Origin: Patellaria atrata CBS 101060
Lineage: Eukaryota; Ascomycota; Dothideomycetes; Patellariales; Patellariaceae
Assembly: GCA_010093705.1 (NCBI GenBank)
Contig: MU006098.1
Location: 882,666 to 946,665, forward strand
DNA length: 64,000 bases
Direction: 5' to 3'
The notes below the pieces were generated by a model that was given only the letters and a program-made list of their open reading frames with translations, made no database searches and was not told where the DNA came from. Both the position numbers and the translations under genes were made by a program. Below are positions 46,912 through 57,542 of this stretch, one piece after another. The first letter of the stretch is position 1. Every line of letters begins with the position of its first letter.

Positions 46912-47531
46912 ACGAGCTATCTACAGGTCTGCAATTAGATGGATGCTACGACGCAACCTCATCCAAGTAGTAGGACAATAGGATAGTCTCCAACAGATGT
47001 TGCACTGTTTTTGAAGATGACACCCGCCGCATAGACGTCTTGCACTATAGTAATTAAACCTAAGGTACACAAAGTAGATGTACCGCTTCGTCTGACAAGT
47101 TACTTGAGCATTTCATGATGTAAAGTAAGTGCTTCAATGGACACAGTCGCAACCTCGATGACAAATCTACCTTTTCATTTAAAGTGGCTGTCATGTGATC
47201 ACGCGAAATCTGACTAAAAGGCGCGTCTCCCCACCCATCGTGTTAGCCTGCATCTCCTTCCCATCTCAACTCACCTCATCTCCACAACCGTACGAAGTTT
47301 TTAGTTTCCATCGTTGCACCCAGTTCCACTTCGATGCTTCCTCAATTCAACCTCGACTTCCAAATCCCATTCTACGGCTTGAATCTACAATTTCAGCACT
47401 TCCCCCTTCCCGCCGTTCAACCCGTCCCACCGTTTCTACTACCTATTTCGGCATCTACATCTCCTGCTCCCTCACTATCAAACTCTACCACCAACCGCTC
47501 TTCCTTCCCGTCATCGACATAATCTGTCTAC
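46912..47531. other. Divergent promoter region
   Basis: Between the dehydrogenase (-) and the methyltransferase (+). The C-rich stretch 47220-47530 is probably 5' UTR of the methyltransferase; a longer upstream frame there (from 47195) is in a different frame and looks like non-coding C/T-rich sequence. Confidence 0.5.
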
Positions 47532-48093
47532 ATGAGCTCAACCAATTCTTCCCTCTCCCCTACAACAACCACTTCAACAATGTCCTCCACCAAAGTATCC
47601 GAGTACCAAGCCCGAGTCTACACCCTCCTCCAACAGATCCCAGAAGGACGTATCACATCTTACGCCGCCTTAGCACGGGCGTTGAAGTCTTCTCCTCGAG
47701 CAGTCGGTGGAGCATTGCGACGGAACCCGTTTTGGCCGGAAATACCATGCCATCGATGTATTGCTAGTACCGGGGTAAGGTCTTTCTTTCCTTTTCATCC
47801 CTACTGCCTTGTTTGGCCTCTCCTTTGTCATTTTACTTTCTCCCCTTTTCATTTGTATCTCGTTCTATATTGCATGCTATTCTCTCTTTATCAAAAGGAC
47901 GTAGATCGGGCGTGAATTTCCCGAGCTGACTTTCTTCCAGTACATCGGCGGGTTCATGGGCGATTGGAAAAAAGCTCCAAGCGGAGTTAACGTCGAGAAG
48001 AAACGCAAGCAGTTAGAAGCGGAAGGTGTCCTATTCGACGAGAAAGGCCATCTCGTTGAAAAAGGTAGGTGGTGGGATGATTTCAAACTATAA
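47532..48093 (+). CDS. O6-alkylguanine-DNA alkyltransferase (MGMT-type), short form
   Basis: Suicide repair protein that moves an alkyl group from O6-alkylguanine in DNA to its own Cys. Two exons (47532-47774, 47941-48093), 131 residues. It has only the C-terminal DNA-binding domain: VYTLLQQIPEGRITSYAALA, RAVGGALRRNPF (arginine finger region) and IPCHRCIASTG. The acceptor is Cys73 in PCHR, so it is not an alkyltransferase-like (PWHR) protein. Exon 2 supplies YIGGFMGDWKKAPSG. A later ATG at 47580 is an alternative start. The gene is convergent with the TPR-like gene, the stop codons 156 bases apart. Confidence 0.9.
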
Positions 48094-48249
48094 GGCCTAA
48101 TCCCTTAGCATAAGGGTTTAGTTGAGCGCGAAGATTGAGATATAAAAAGTAAATAAAAAATTGGACAATAACGATATCAAAGATTCAAAAATACTTAGGT
48201 TATAGCTTACTTTTCATTTAACACCTTGGAGATCGAATTCTTCAGTCAT

Positions 48250-50581
48250 CTAATCACTAACCCCCAACCTCCTGAATATCCCCATTCCTTCCTCCTTCCC
48301 CAAAAACCCTTCCTCCACCATCTCTCCGACCAATCCTCTAAAACCCTCTGCCCCTCCCTTTTTCAGCACCTCAACCCTCTCGCCCTTCCCATCCTCCATT
48401 CCCACCAAAACACCCACAACCTCCGCCTTAACCGCTGCCTCCAACAACAACTCCTCCTCCGTGATCCTCATAACCCCCCTATTCTGATTACTCTGCTGCA
48501 CAGCAAACCTAAACGCACCCCGATACCACACCCCCGCATTCTTGATCAAGACGTCACCATGCTTCCTGTAACCCTCGGAAGCAGTGGGGGACGAAGCGAT
48601 ACGCCAGCGTAGTACCTCAACGTCGCCGCGGGTCAGATATAACGTCACCATATCCGTCGAGCCTTTATCTTGCGCCTTAGCAGCGGCGGTGAGGAGCTCT
48701 TGGGACTTGGAGAGTGCTTTCCAGCGGACTACTGCGGACTGGCCCTGCGCGTCGGGGGTCGGGTCTGAGACATCGGCTACCGCAGCGGCAAATGCGATAA
48801 GGGCGTCTGCGTGGGCGCAGAGTACGTCTGTTTTTGGGGGCGTTGAAGACGAGGGTGAGGAGTTAGTGGTGAGTGATTCGAACGCCTCTGCGATACTGGA
48901 CTGGTACGTCGGGATGTCTGTGAAGCCGCTCCTGAATTCTGCCTCAGCCATCGTGGACATGAAAGTCGCGATGGCGAGGCTGGTCTCTTGTTCTGCTTCC
49001 TGCCGGGGAGAGAGTGGGGGCGCCGTGCCTCCGGACTTAATGGGAGGAGCACTTAAGGAGAGGGAAAGAGAGGGCGTCATCTCTCTTGGTTCGGGTTCAG
49101 GGGGGACAGAGGATAGAAGGGAGATGTAATATGGTATTTTCTGCTTGATCAGTGGCGTTGCTATTTCGAATAGGGTTGCTAGACTATTGTCATGAGCAGG
49201 CATCATAAGAGAGACGAGTGTCGTTAGCGCTGAGAGCGCTGCGATGACTGTTTCCAGCAAGGTAGATGCTGAGACTGGTTCGAGGACTGTGGCCCATTCG
49301 ACCGGTGCCGACGTCTCGGATGAGGTGTCCATGTCTTCGTTGGTGGAAACCTGCTCGGTGCTCTTTGCATCGGGCACGTCGCGGGCTTCCCTTGAGAGCT
49401 CATGCGCATTCATGGCATCCGTCTGCGCTTGGTACTCTGAGAAATCTAGCTCTTGGTGCGCTAGACAAGCAGAGAATAATTCGCCTGCTTCTTGTAAGAG
49501 ACGTATAGCGTTTACTTTCGCGTTTTCATTGGAACGCTTCTCCGTAATTGCTTCGGCGAGAGAGGTGAGGACTTGCCCGGTGTTAAAGAGGATGTCCGCG
49601 TTGTTTTGATCGAGAGAGAGGGCAAAACGGTGCGCACGTAGTGTTTCTTGAAGTAGCTCTTGAGGATTTCCAAGTTGATGAGAGATACGATGATCCTGTG
49701 TGATTTGGTATTGAAGTAGGGCTCTGAGAATTTTGAGCGTTAGAAGAATTGAGTCAGAATGGAGCGAGAATGGAGCCAGAATGGAGCTAGTAAAAGTATG
49801 AAATGACGAATAGAATTAATATCCACTTTAGGACTATTCGAAAGATATCGATACGCTGAGTCGGAATGTTCAAACGTGTATAAACAGCAATAGAAAGGGA
49901 TATGAGATGAAGTTTGCTTTTTTCCTTGTATTTTGATGAAGTGAATATGGCTCTACTTACTTGTTATAAGCCAAATCAAAGCTGACTCCCCATTTCTGCA
50001 ATCCAGCATCATAGATTTCAATAGCTTTCTGAAAGAACCTCATGGCCTTCACAGGATCCCTACGGTTATAGTTAGCTCTGATTATTGAACAAAACCATAA
50101 TGTCCCCTTCACAGCCACCCTTATTATCATCATAGCCCTTTCAGTTTGCTGAACGAATAGATACTGACCCTGCTCTCCACTTCCCACCCGCCTTCTCCAG
50201 TTCATCCGCCGCCTCCAGGAACTCATTCTCGGTCTCCGGTTCCTACTTATCGTCAGCTTAATATGAAGTGTAAACCGAATGTTTAATCTCCTCTGGGTCC
50301 TGGTAGGACAGTAGTAATCGAGTTTTACGCATATTGAACTGGATAAATAGACACTAATTCTTCAAGAGCTTCGTACGAGTGTCCTCATCCAGCTCTTGGA
50401 TTCAGCTGTAAAACATTTCATGGCAATCTCACAGAATTAAAGCTGTCCAAAGCATTTCAAACAAAAAGAAAATAGATAAAAGTGTAATATGACTATTAGG
50501 AGAAAGAAACATAAAAACACTCACCACGCTCTTCTTCTGACCCTTCTTCTTTGGCTTCGGAAACGGATTCGGCTTCGGCAT
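48250..50581 (-). CDS. TPR-like conserved protein
   Basis: Start MPKPNPFPKPKKKGQKKSV (50581-50525), then exons 50242-50169, 50059-49961 and 49723-48250, giving about 567 residues. An extra exon between 50525 and 50243 (for example around LDEDTRTKLL near 50390) is possible; its edges could not be fixed. Helical repeats follow: LEAADELEKAGGKWRAGDPV, AMRFFQKAIEIYDAGLQKW, AYNKALLQYQITQDH, RFALSLDQNNADILFNTGQV and AIRLLQEAGELFSACLAHQE, the A/B helix pattern of TPR motifs. The C-terminal half has LIAFAAAVADV, SQELLTAAAKAQ, LYLTRGDVEVLRWR. It resembles a conserved fungal TPR family of unknown role. No targeting signal. Confidence 0.75.
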
Positions 50582-51209
50582 ACTTAACACTTCTACTTCT
50601 AGTCTCACCTATTTCGTGCTTGACGAAATTAGAGCGAGCCGTTGTTATTTGTTCCTCGGGAATGAAATAGAGGGATGACTATTGATGCATGATTAATGGA
50701 AAGGTAATGTAAGTGCGTTTCCGGGTAGAACTAGAGCGGGTTTTTGCAGTTGAGGACTGTATACGTACTCCGTACCTCTGTAGATCCAGGAACAGGTTAA
50801 CAAGTTATCTACGACAAATACTCTTGTATATGGGATATTTGAAGTATGTCGTAGTTCTTGCTCAAATGCCCGAAGATTACATGGTAGGCCGAAGAACTCC
50901 GCTCCAGACGAGAGTGTCTTACCAGTAATCAAATAGTCAGTTAAGAAACATCAACGATCACCATACCGTAACATGAAAACACACGTAGTAAATTTAACAT
51001 TTATTTCTTTTAGCTGATGAACTATCTAAACCGAAGTTCGCGCATTAGAACCCGTACAGGAAGTTTTATTTCCACTCTTCACCATCATGTTCCATCCCAA
51101 TTCAGTGATGCCACAAAGACGCCATGAATCTAATGCAAGAAAAGAAAGCCATGACACATTAAGGGGAATCATTAAACAGAACCATTACCCACGTCAATAC
51201 GCTTCTCGC
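50582..51209. other. Intergenic, no gene seen
   Basis: Promoter of the TPR-like gene and 3' UTR of Hsp90. GTACTCCGTACC (about 50764) is one of the recurring palindromic words. Confidence 0.5.
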
Positions 51210-53364
51210 CTAGTCAACCTCTTCCATGGCACTCTCACCGGCCGCCTCTGCTGGTGCGTCCGCGGCCTTCTCCTCTGCGGTCTCAACCTCCTCGTCGACG
51301 TTCAGACCGAGAGATACGAGCTTGTGGATGCGCTCAGCAAAGGCAACGGGTTCGTCAATGGTGAAGCCAGAGACGAGAAGAGAAGTCTCGTAGAGAAGTT
51401 GGGTGATAGACTTAACGGTGCGGTCATCCTCACCATCGGCCTCAACCTTGCGCTTGAGCTCCTTGATGATGGGAGACTTGGGGGAGATTTCGAAGGTCTT
51501 CTTCGAGGACATGTAAGATGACATAGAGGTGTCACGAAGTGCTTGAGCCTTCATAATACGCTCCATGTTGGCAGACCAACCGAATTGGCCTGTACGGATG
51601 GCACAAGGAGAGCCGACAAGCTTGTGGCTGACGACAACCTTCTCAACCTTGTCGCCCAGAACGTTCTTCAAGCTCTTAGCAAGGCTCTCAAACTCCTTCT
51701 CCTCGGCCTCGCGAGCCTTCTTCTCCTCTTCGGTCTCCTCGAGTTCGAAATCCTTAGTGATGTCGACGAGCTTCTTGCCATCGAACTCCTTGAGTTGAGT
51801 GAAGGCATACTCATCAATAGGATCAACAAGGAAAAGGACTTCGAAGCCCTTCTCCTTCAAGGTGTCTAGGAATGGTGACTTCGCAACAGCCTTGAGTGAT
51901 TCACCAGTGATGTAGTACATCTGCTTCTGGTGCTCCGGCATACGAGTAATATAGTCGGTAAGAGAGGTGGTTTCGTCACCAGACTTGGTGGAGCTGAAGC
52001 GGAGCAGCTTAGCAAGAGACTGGCGGTTCTGAGAGTCCTCGTGGATGCCAAGCTTGATGTTCTTGCTGAAGGCGGTGTAGAACTTGTCGAACTGTTCGCG
52101 GTCCTCGGCAATCTCATTGAATAGTTCCAAGGTCTTCTTGACAATGTTCTTGCGGATGACCTTCATGATCTTGTTCTGCTGAAGGGTCTCACGAGACAAG
52201 TTCAATGGAAGATCCTCAGAATCTACAACGCCCTTGACGAAGCTAAGCCACTCAGGAATGAGGTCGGTAGCATCATCAGTAATGAAAACACGACGGACGT
52301 AAAGCTTGATGTTGTTCTTGGTCTTCTTAGTCTCAAAGAGATCGAATGGGGCGCGCTTAGGAACGAAAAGGATCGCACGGAATTCAAGCTGACCTTCAAC
52401 GGAGAAGTGCTTGACGGCAAGGTGGTCTTCCCAGTCGTTTGACAGAGACTTGTAAAATGCGGCGTACTCCTCCTGATTGATATCTTGAGGATTCCTTGTC
52501 CAGATTGGCTTGGTCTTGTTGAGCTCTTCCTCCTCGATTGAGCTCTCCTTGACCTTCTTAGTCTTCTTCTTCTTTTCTTCCTCCTCGTCATCTACCTCCT
52601 CGACCTTTGGCTTCTTCTCGTCGCCCTCCTCGACCTCTTCGGCGTCCTCGTCAGGGACTTCCTTCTCAGTCTCTTTGACGACATGAAGGTAGATGGGGTA
52701 GGAGATGAATTCGGAGTGCTTCTTGACAACCTCCTTGATCTTGCTCTCGTTGAGGTAGTCAGTCTGCTCGTCCTTGAGGTGGAGGATCATCTTAGTGCCA
52801 CGACCGAGTTGCTCGCCCTCGGTATCCTGAGTGAGGGTAAAAGTACCGCCAGCGCTCGACTCCCAGACGTATTGCTCATCATCGTTGTGCTTTGAGATAA
52901 CGGTGACTTTGTCTGCAACGAGGTATGCGGAGTAGAAACCGACACCGAATTGACCAATCATGGAAATATCAGCACCAGCAGTCAACGCCTCCATAAACTG
53001 CTTAGTACCTGAACGGGCAATTGTACCAAGGTTGTTGACCAAATCCTGAATTAATTTTAGTATAACTCGTCAAGTTAATATGATTTCATGCAGAGTCACT
53101 TACAGCCTTGGTCATACCAATACCGGTATCCCGGATGATGAGTGTCTTCGCCTCCTTGTTGGGGATGATGTCAATACGAAGGTCTTTTCCCGAATCTAGG
53201 ACGCTTGGGTCCGAAAGGGACATGTAGCGGATCTTGTCCAATGCATCGGAGGCGTTGGAGATCAATTCTCTCAAGAAGATCTCCTTATTCGAGTAGACGG
53301 TGTTGATGATGAGAGAAAGGAGCTGAGAGATCTCAGCTTGAAACTCGAATGTCTCGCTCGCCAT
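51210..53364 (-). CDS. hsp90: Hsp90 cytosolic chaperone
   Basis: ATP-dependent chaperone for kinases, receptors and other clients. Two exons (53364-53104, 53045-51210), 698 residues, the normal length. [20 protein letters not shown], then [20 protein letters not shown] with the ATP-site Glu and Asn, [19 protein letters not shown] and [15 protein letters not shown] form the GHKL ATPase. An acidic linker ([15 protein letters not shown]) leads to the middle domain ([13 protein letters not shown] with the catalytic Arg). The chain ends MEEVD, the signal that binds TPR co-chaperones, so it is cytosolic. An open frame continues upstream of exon 1, but MASETFEF is the known family start. Expected to be strongly expressed and heat-induced. 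Confidence 0.98.
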
Positions 53365-54470
53365 TTTGATAGAGGATGTGATGAGAGAACTGTAGGAAGG
53401 ACAAGTTAGCAAATGGGTTTCAAGTTGTATATATGGACCTTGACAGCGGAAGTGACAGTCCTTCTAGTCAACTGTCATATGCTTCATACTCAAGGTGCAG
53501 GCTGTGTTGCTTACCTTTTGAAGATGTAGGATTGTTCAAGCTTCCCGTATTCCAAGAAAACCCTTAAGGTGCAGGTGGTGGAGTCAAGAGTGAGATTATT
53601 GAAAATTGGAGAAGAGGAAAGAAAATTTGTGAGGGAGAGGGTTTTTATTTCTCAATGGAGGCTGGAGCATCCATGGAGGCACCGACTGCAGCAGAGAGCA
53701 AACGAACTTTCTACGACTTTCTGCGACTTGGTCAAAGCTCCCACAGCCTCGCTAAATTTTGTTTGAACTACATGGAAACTCCATAAGGCTGTACATTCTT
53801 ACTTATTCTTTTATTTTCTCTGCTTTTTTCGATAATTTTCTTTTATTCCGAGCTACCAAATGAATAGCTACTGTACGGAGTACTGTGCACTACAAAATGG
53901 TTCTTTGTCTGGGTTGAGGAGTAAACAGTGATGATAAGGTACGGAGTACATCCTTTACGGTACTTACCGTATAATTGTCTTTGGAAAACGCGCTTGACTC
54001 TGCAGTATGCAAACCGAGTAGTTTGTACAAAATGATTGTAAGCTATACGGACGCTTGAACCATGTATCGTCCGCTTTACTGTATGAGTCCTGCTGGAAGG
54101 CGTCTTAAGACGCCATAGACAGTGCCTCAGTTTCAATATCCACCTTAAGTAGTATGTTCCAAGTACCACCAACCCATTGCCCACTTAAGTTTCTTCTGAA
54201 ATGGTCAAAATCTTACTCTTGATAATTGTATCTCTTTAGACATGCAAATCCTAGTGTATTACTTCCTTCAGTACTATCCAGAATTCAACAACATCTCTTA
54301 TCCACTACCAGCTTATTCCAATGCCAAGCTTCCAGTATAGTACAAACCCATGCACGAGACCAACCTTCATAGCTACAGCATCTCTCAACTATCTCTTCAA
54401 CCCGTCTCGTCAACTACATAGCTCATGTAGTCGCACCATGGTATTCAGTCACTCCTTCCTTCACACTGGT
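53365..54470. other. hsp90 upstream region and 3' flank of the next gene
   Basis: Contains the candidate heat-shock element, a purine-rich stretch at 53600-53640, and a cluster of palindromic words at 53870-53950 (TACGGAGTAC twice). No gene seen. Confidence 0.5.
53703..53722. promoter_or_regulatory. Possible heat-shock element upstream of hsp90
   Basis: The five-base units CGAAC, TTTCT, ACGAC, TTTCT follow each other; three of the four fit the alternating nGAAn/nTTCn rule of heat-shock factor sites. It lies about 340 bases before the hsp90 start codon. Confidence 0.45.
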
Positions 54471-56282
54471 TTACTCCTCCATGTTGACATCTTCTTCCTC
54501 GTCGTTCTCACCTTGCATACTTTCTATCGCGGGGCTATCAGCTGGAGAAGTTCCAGCCAGTGTACCTTCCAACGCAGTATCCCCGACGGAAACACTCCTT
54601 ACCAATGGACTCTCCCTCTTGGGCCTCCCTCTCCTCCTTCCACCCACGCTCCCATCCCTGTTTGTCCCCAGCGTAGTCTTTCGCGGGGATTTTCGGGGAG
54701 CACTAATTCTCGGGCTACCTCCGAGCTCACTCCCCCCTCTCAGCCTCGCAATTCTCCCACTAATCCTCCTCGACGGCGTTCTCCCATCCTCAGTCTTCAG
54801 CTCTGTGAACCTCTTTCCGAGGTTCCTCCAGCCCGCACCTGGTTGAGCAGCTTCGCGCTCCTCGCGATCCCAGAATTCGTCCCAGAACTCGGTTGTTATG
54901 AGGGGTGAGCCGCGAGGTCTGGGTCCCGCGCCCGGTGTCTCTAATGTTCCTGGGGAAAGTGGGGAAGGGACGGAGGTTGCGAGAGGAAGGGACTTACCGT
55001 GGGTTAGTGGCATGGTGGTGGGTGATGGGGGCGCTGAAGCTTCATCGTGGTGCGAATCTTCAATGTCGTCATTGCTGTCGCTGGCATTTTCACCGCCATC
55101 ATCCTTCTTGTTGTCTTCCGCCAAGTCATCCGATTCCAGAGCTGGTCGTTGCGGGTTCTCCCAAAGCGGACCCACACCGTCCCTCATAACCTTTCTCATC
55201 AACCAGCCCAATCCACCTTCAGGGCCACTCGTACAAATCGGCCTCCTCGTCTTCAAATCCTCAACTGATTTCTTCCTCTCGTTTGCCTTACGCCTGTTCC
55301 AGAGTTTAGCCAAAGCGTTATGGCGGGGGACCATTGTGTTGTACGCTGGTGTTTCGGCGTTATACGCTGTGATGGCTGCACGGATGATGTTCAGTCTAGC
55401 GCTGACAAGATCAAGGGGACCTTGGGGATTGAGCACTGAAGGGGCGATGGTAGTAGGATTATCATCGGCAGGATTACGCGTTGCGGTTACGGTTTCGGTG
55501 GTGAGATTGATTATGGGGTTTGTGGACGTAGAGGACTCCCCAATGTGAGAGTACGCACCCTGAATCGCAAGATCCGGGCCGGTAGTCCTACAAGAGCCAA
55601 TATCCTCGACATCCTCATCTTCGATCTCAATGTCTTTACCCTGTTGAAGCCCAAGGGTAAGGTAGGGTGTAAGCGACATGCTGGTATCTACCCTATTTCC
55701 ACCGGCCTTCGGAGATGGATCTTGGGTACGTCGCTGAGGGACACCTCCTTCTATAACTGTATTTTGGTTTAAGGCGTAAGTAGGCCCTTTACGCGGCATC
55801 ACGCCAACAGTCTTCCGCCCGTAGGAATCAACAGCCACTCGCCCGTAAGCGTACGGTTGCCAACCCCGAGATGCGATACCAGAACCATGTAACGGTGCAT
55901 GAGGAGGTGGATCTGCCCTTATGCTTGCGTTAGTCGGTGTGGTATCCACGGTTAAAAATGGTGCCTGAGCTTTCTGTCTACCGATTCTAAGGCCAGAGTT
56001 CGAAAGGGGAGGCGGGTAAGGATACACGCTCACGCGTAACGCAGACACGGTGGCGTCCGCGTTGGCTGATGTAGGTTGGCCGTTGAGGTTGCGGTTGGAG
56101 TTTGAAGATAAAAAGGTGGGCATGTTAACGGTTCGTCCGTCGTACGCGTAGGGTCTTTGAACATAGGTTCCGAGTGCTGAAGATAGCGTTGCTCGAGGGC
56201 TTCCGTCTAGGTTTGGGGTTGACGCTGAATTGTGGTTCGGGTTTAGAGGAGAGGGTTTGTGAGTCCGTCGTGTCGGTGGCAT
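54471..56282 (-). CDS. AT-hook-containing hypothetical protein
   Basis: Single exon, 603 residues, mostly disordered (Pro, Ser, Thr, Asn-rich). Two segments look ordered: LDLVSARLNIIRAAITAYNA to KLWNRRKANERKKSVEDLK, followed by GGLGWLMRKVMRDGVGPLW; and EFWDEFWDREEREAAQPGAG. Near the C-terminus residues 548-556 read GRRRGRPKR, an AT-hook that binds the minor groove of AT-rich DNA and could also be a nuclear signal; a Lys/Arg/Ser-rich stretch precedes it and an acidic tail (NDEEEDVNMEE) ends the chain. A nuclear or chromatin role is inferred from this motif only. I recognise no named family. Confidence 0.75.
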   Translation of the reverse strand: MPPTRRTHKPSPLNPNHNSASTPNLDGSPRATLSSALGTYVQRPYAYDGRTVNMPTFLSSNSNRNLNGQPTSANADATVSALRVSVYPYPPPLSNSGLRIGRQKAQAPFLTVDTTPTNASIRADPPPHAPLHGSGIASRGWQPYAYGRVAVDSYGRKTVGVMPRKGPTYALNQNTVIEGGVPQRRTQDPSPKAGGNRVDTSMSLTPYLTLGLQQGKDIEIEDEDVEDIGSCRTTGPDLAIQGAYSHIGESSTSTNPIINLTTETVTATRNPADDNPTTIAPSVLNPQGPLDLVSARLNIIRAAITAYNAETPAYNTMVPRHNALAKLWNRRKANERKKSVEDLKTRRPICTSGPEGGLGWLMRKVMRDGVGPLWENPQRPALESDDLAEDNKKDDGGENASDSNDDIEDSHHDEASAPPSPTTMPLTHGKSLPLATSVPSPLSPGTLETPGAGPRPRGSPLITTEFWDEFWDREEREAAQPGAGWRNLGKRFTELKTEDGRTPSRRISGRIARLRGGSELGGSPRISAPRKSPRKTTLGTNRDGSVGGRRRGRPKRESPLVRSVSVGDTALEGTLAGTSPADSPAIESMQGENDEEEDVNMEE

Positions 56283-57542
56283 GATTGAAGCTTGGGTGTA
56301 TCTGATGGTTCTTGAGGTGTCTTGTCGTTATAGTTATGTGTGTTGTGGTGGTCGAGACGATGACTGACGTTGAGGCTCGCGAATGGAAAGAGGATGGAGG
56401 TGGCGGCTCCATCGCGTTTGTGTTTGTTTGTTTTGTAGTTTGGAGCATGTGAAGGTGTTATTCTGAATGTGAAGTAAGGTAGTGAATGTCAAGTGTTGTT
56501 ACTTGGAAATGTGATGACGTCGCAGGAGTGTGACTTTTGGTGTCGGGTCATCATGTGATTATCGACATAGTGAATGTCAAGGGAATAAGAATGGTGTACT
56601 ATAGACGACATCAGAAGGAGGACAGTATTATGGACCTCATAGTCTGGGATGGAAAGAGGAGACAGATTACCAACCTCGACTGTCACTTTACACGAGCCTT
56701 ACGCGGCAAATGACTCCAAGAGGAACGAGGGTATGAATTCAATAATATTCGGTATCATGACTATAAATCCCTTAGGTGGGACACCAACCCGCCAACCCTC
56801 CAGGCCACGAGTTCCACTCTTTTACGCCAGCCAGCCATCCATCCATATTTGTTCACCGTTAAGGTTTCTCTTCGGCAAGGAAATCCATAGTTGTTACAAC
56901 AATGCTTGATAACGCTCCGTCCTCATTCTCCTTAAGCAAGGACTCTATCCGCCATCGTAGAAGAGTTAAAAGAATTTATCCATACAGCGACGCGTGACTC
57001 CTTATCAAAACAGACAAAGTGCAACATCTTTCAAGAGTCCATGTCAACAGGAAGAATAAGGGGGCCAAAAATACATTTCCTTCGTAAGTCAATGCAGGAT
57101 CATAGTCACCGCACGAGAGTGCGCAAAGGAAAATAGAGAACGCACTGACAGGAGATCGAGGAGATAAGAAGTGAAGAGGATATATGCAACCTATCGCCCA
57201 TGATCATACGTGATGAATTTTGCTTGAGAACTGAACGCGGCCAATGCGTAAAGAGGTGAGGTATGGAGAGAACTCTCAAAGCGCCAGACACCAGTATAGA
57301 AAATGGACAGAGAGACCTTTTGAGACGCCGAACTCGCCTTAAGAGGAAAGATATGAAAACGATAAGAATTGAGACGATGCCTTGGACCATTTAAGGTTTG
57401 AAGGGGTAGGATAAGGCTATGATACTGGTATGGAGAATATCGTGAAAGCGACGATGCGTAAGAAACCTATCCCGCCATGGCGAAGCATCGGAAAATGTTG
57501 CAACGGTATTGAGAAGTGGAGTTGCGTCCTCGTTATTACTGT
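56283..57542. other. Intergenic, no gene seen
   Basis: Promoter of the AT-hook gene on the left and 3' flank of the phosphodiesterase gene on the right. Short frames only; no repeat or RNA gene supported. Confidence 0.45.

Noticed and set aside
51087-51521. Plus-strand frames opposite hsp90
   Set aside because: Antisense shadows of a highly codon-biased gene; no family likeness of their own.
54481-55548. Plus-strand frames of 120-216 codons opposite the AT-hook gene
   Set aside because: Ser/Pro-rich shadow reading of a low-complexity gene; the minus-strand frame is longer, intact and carries the AT-hook.
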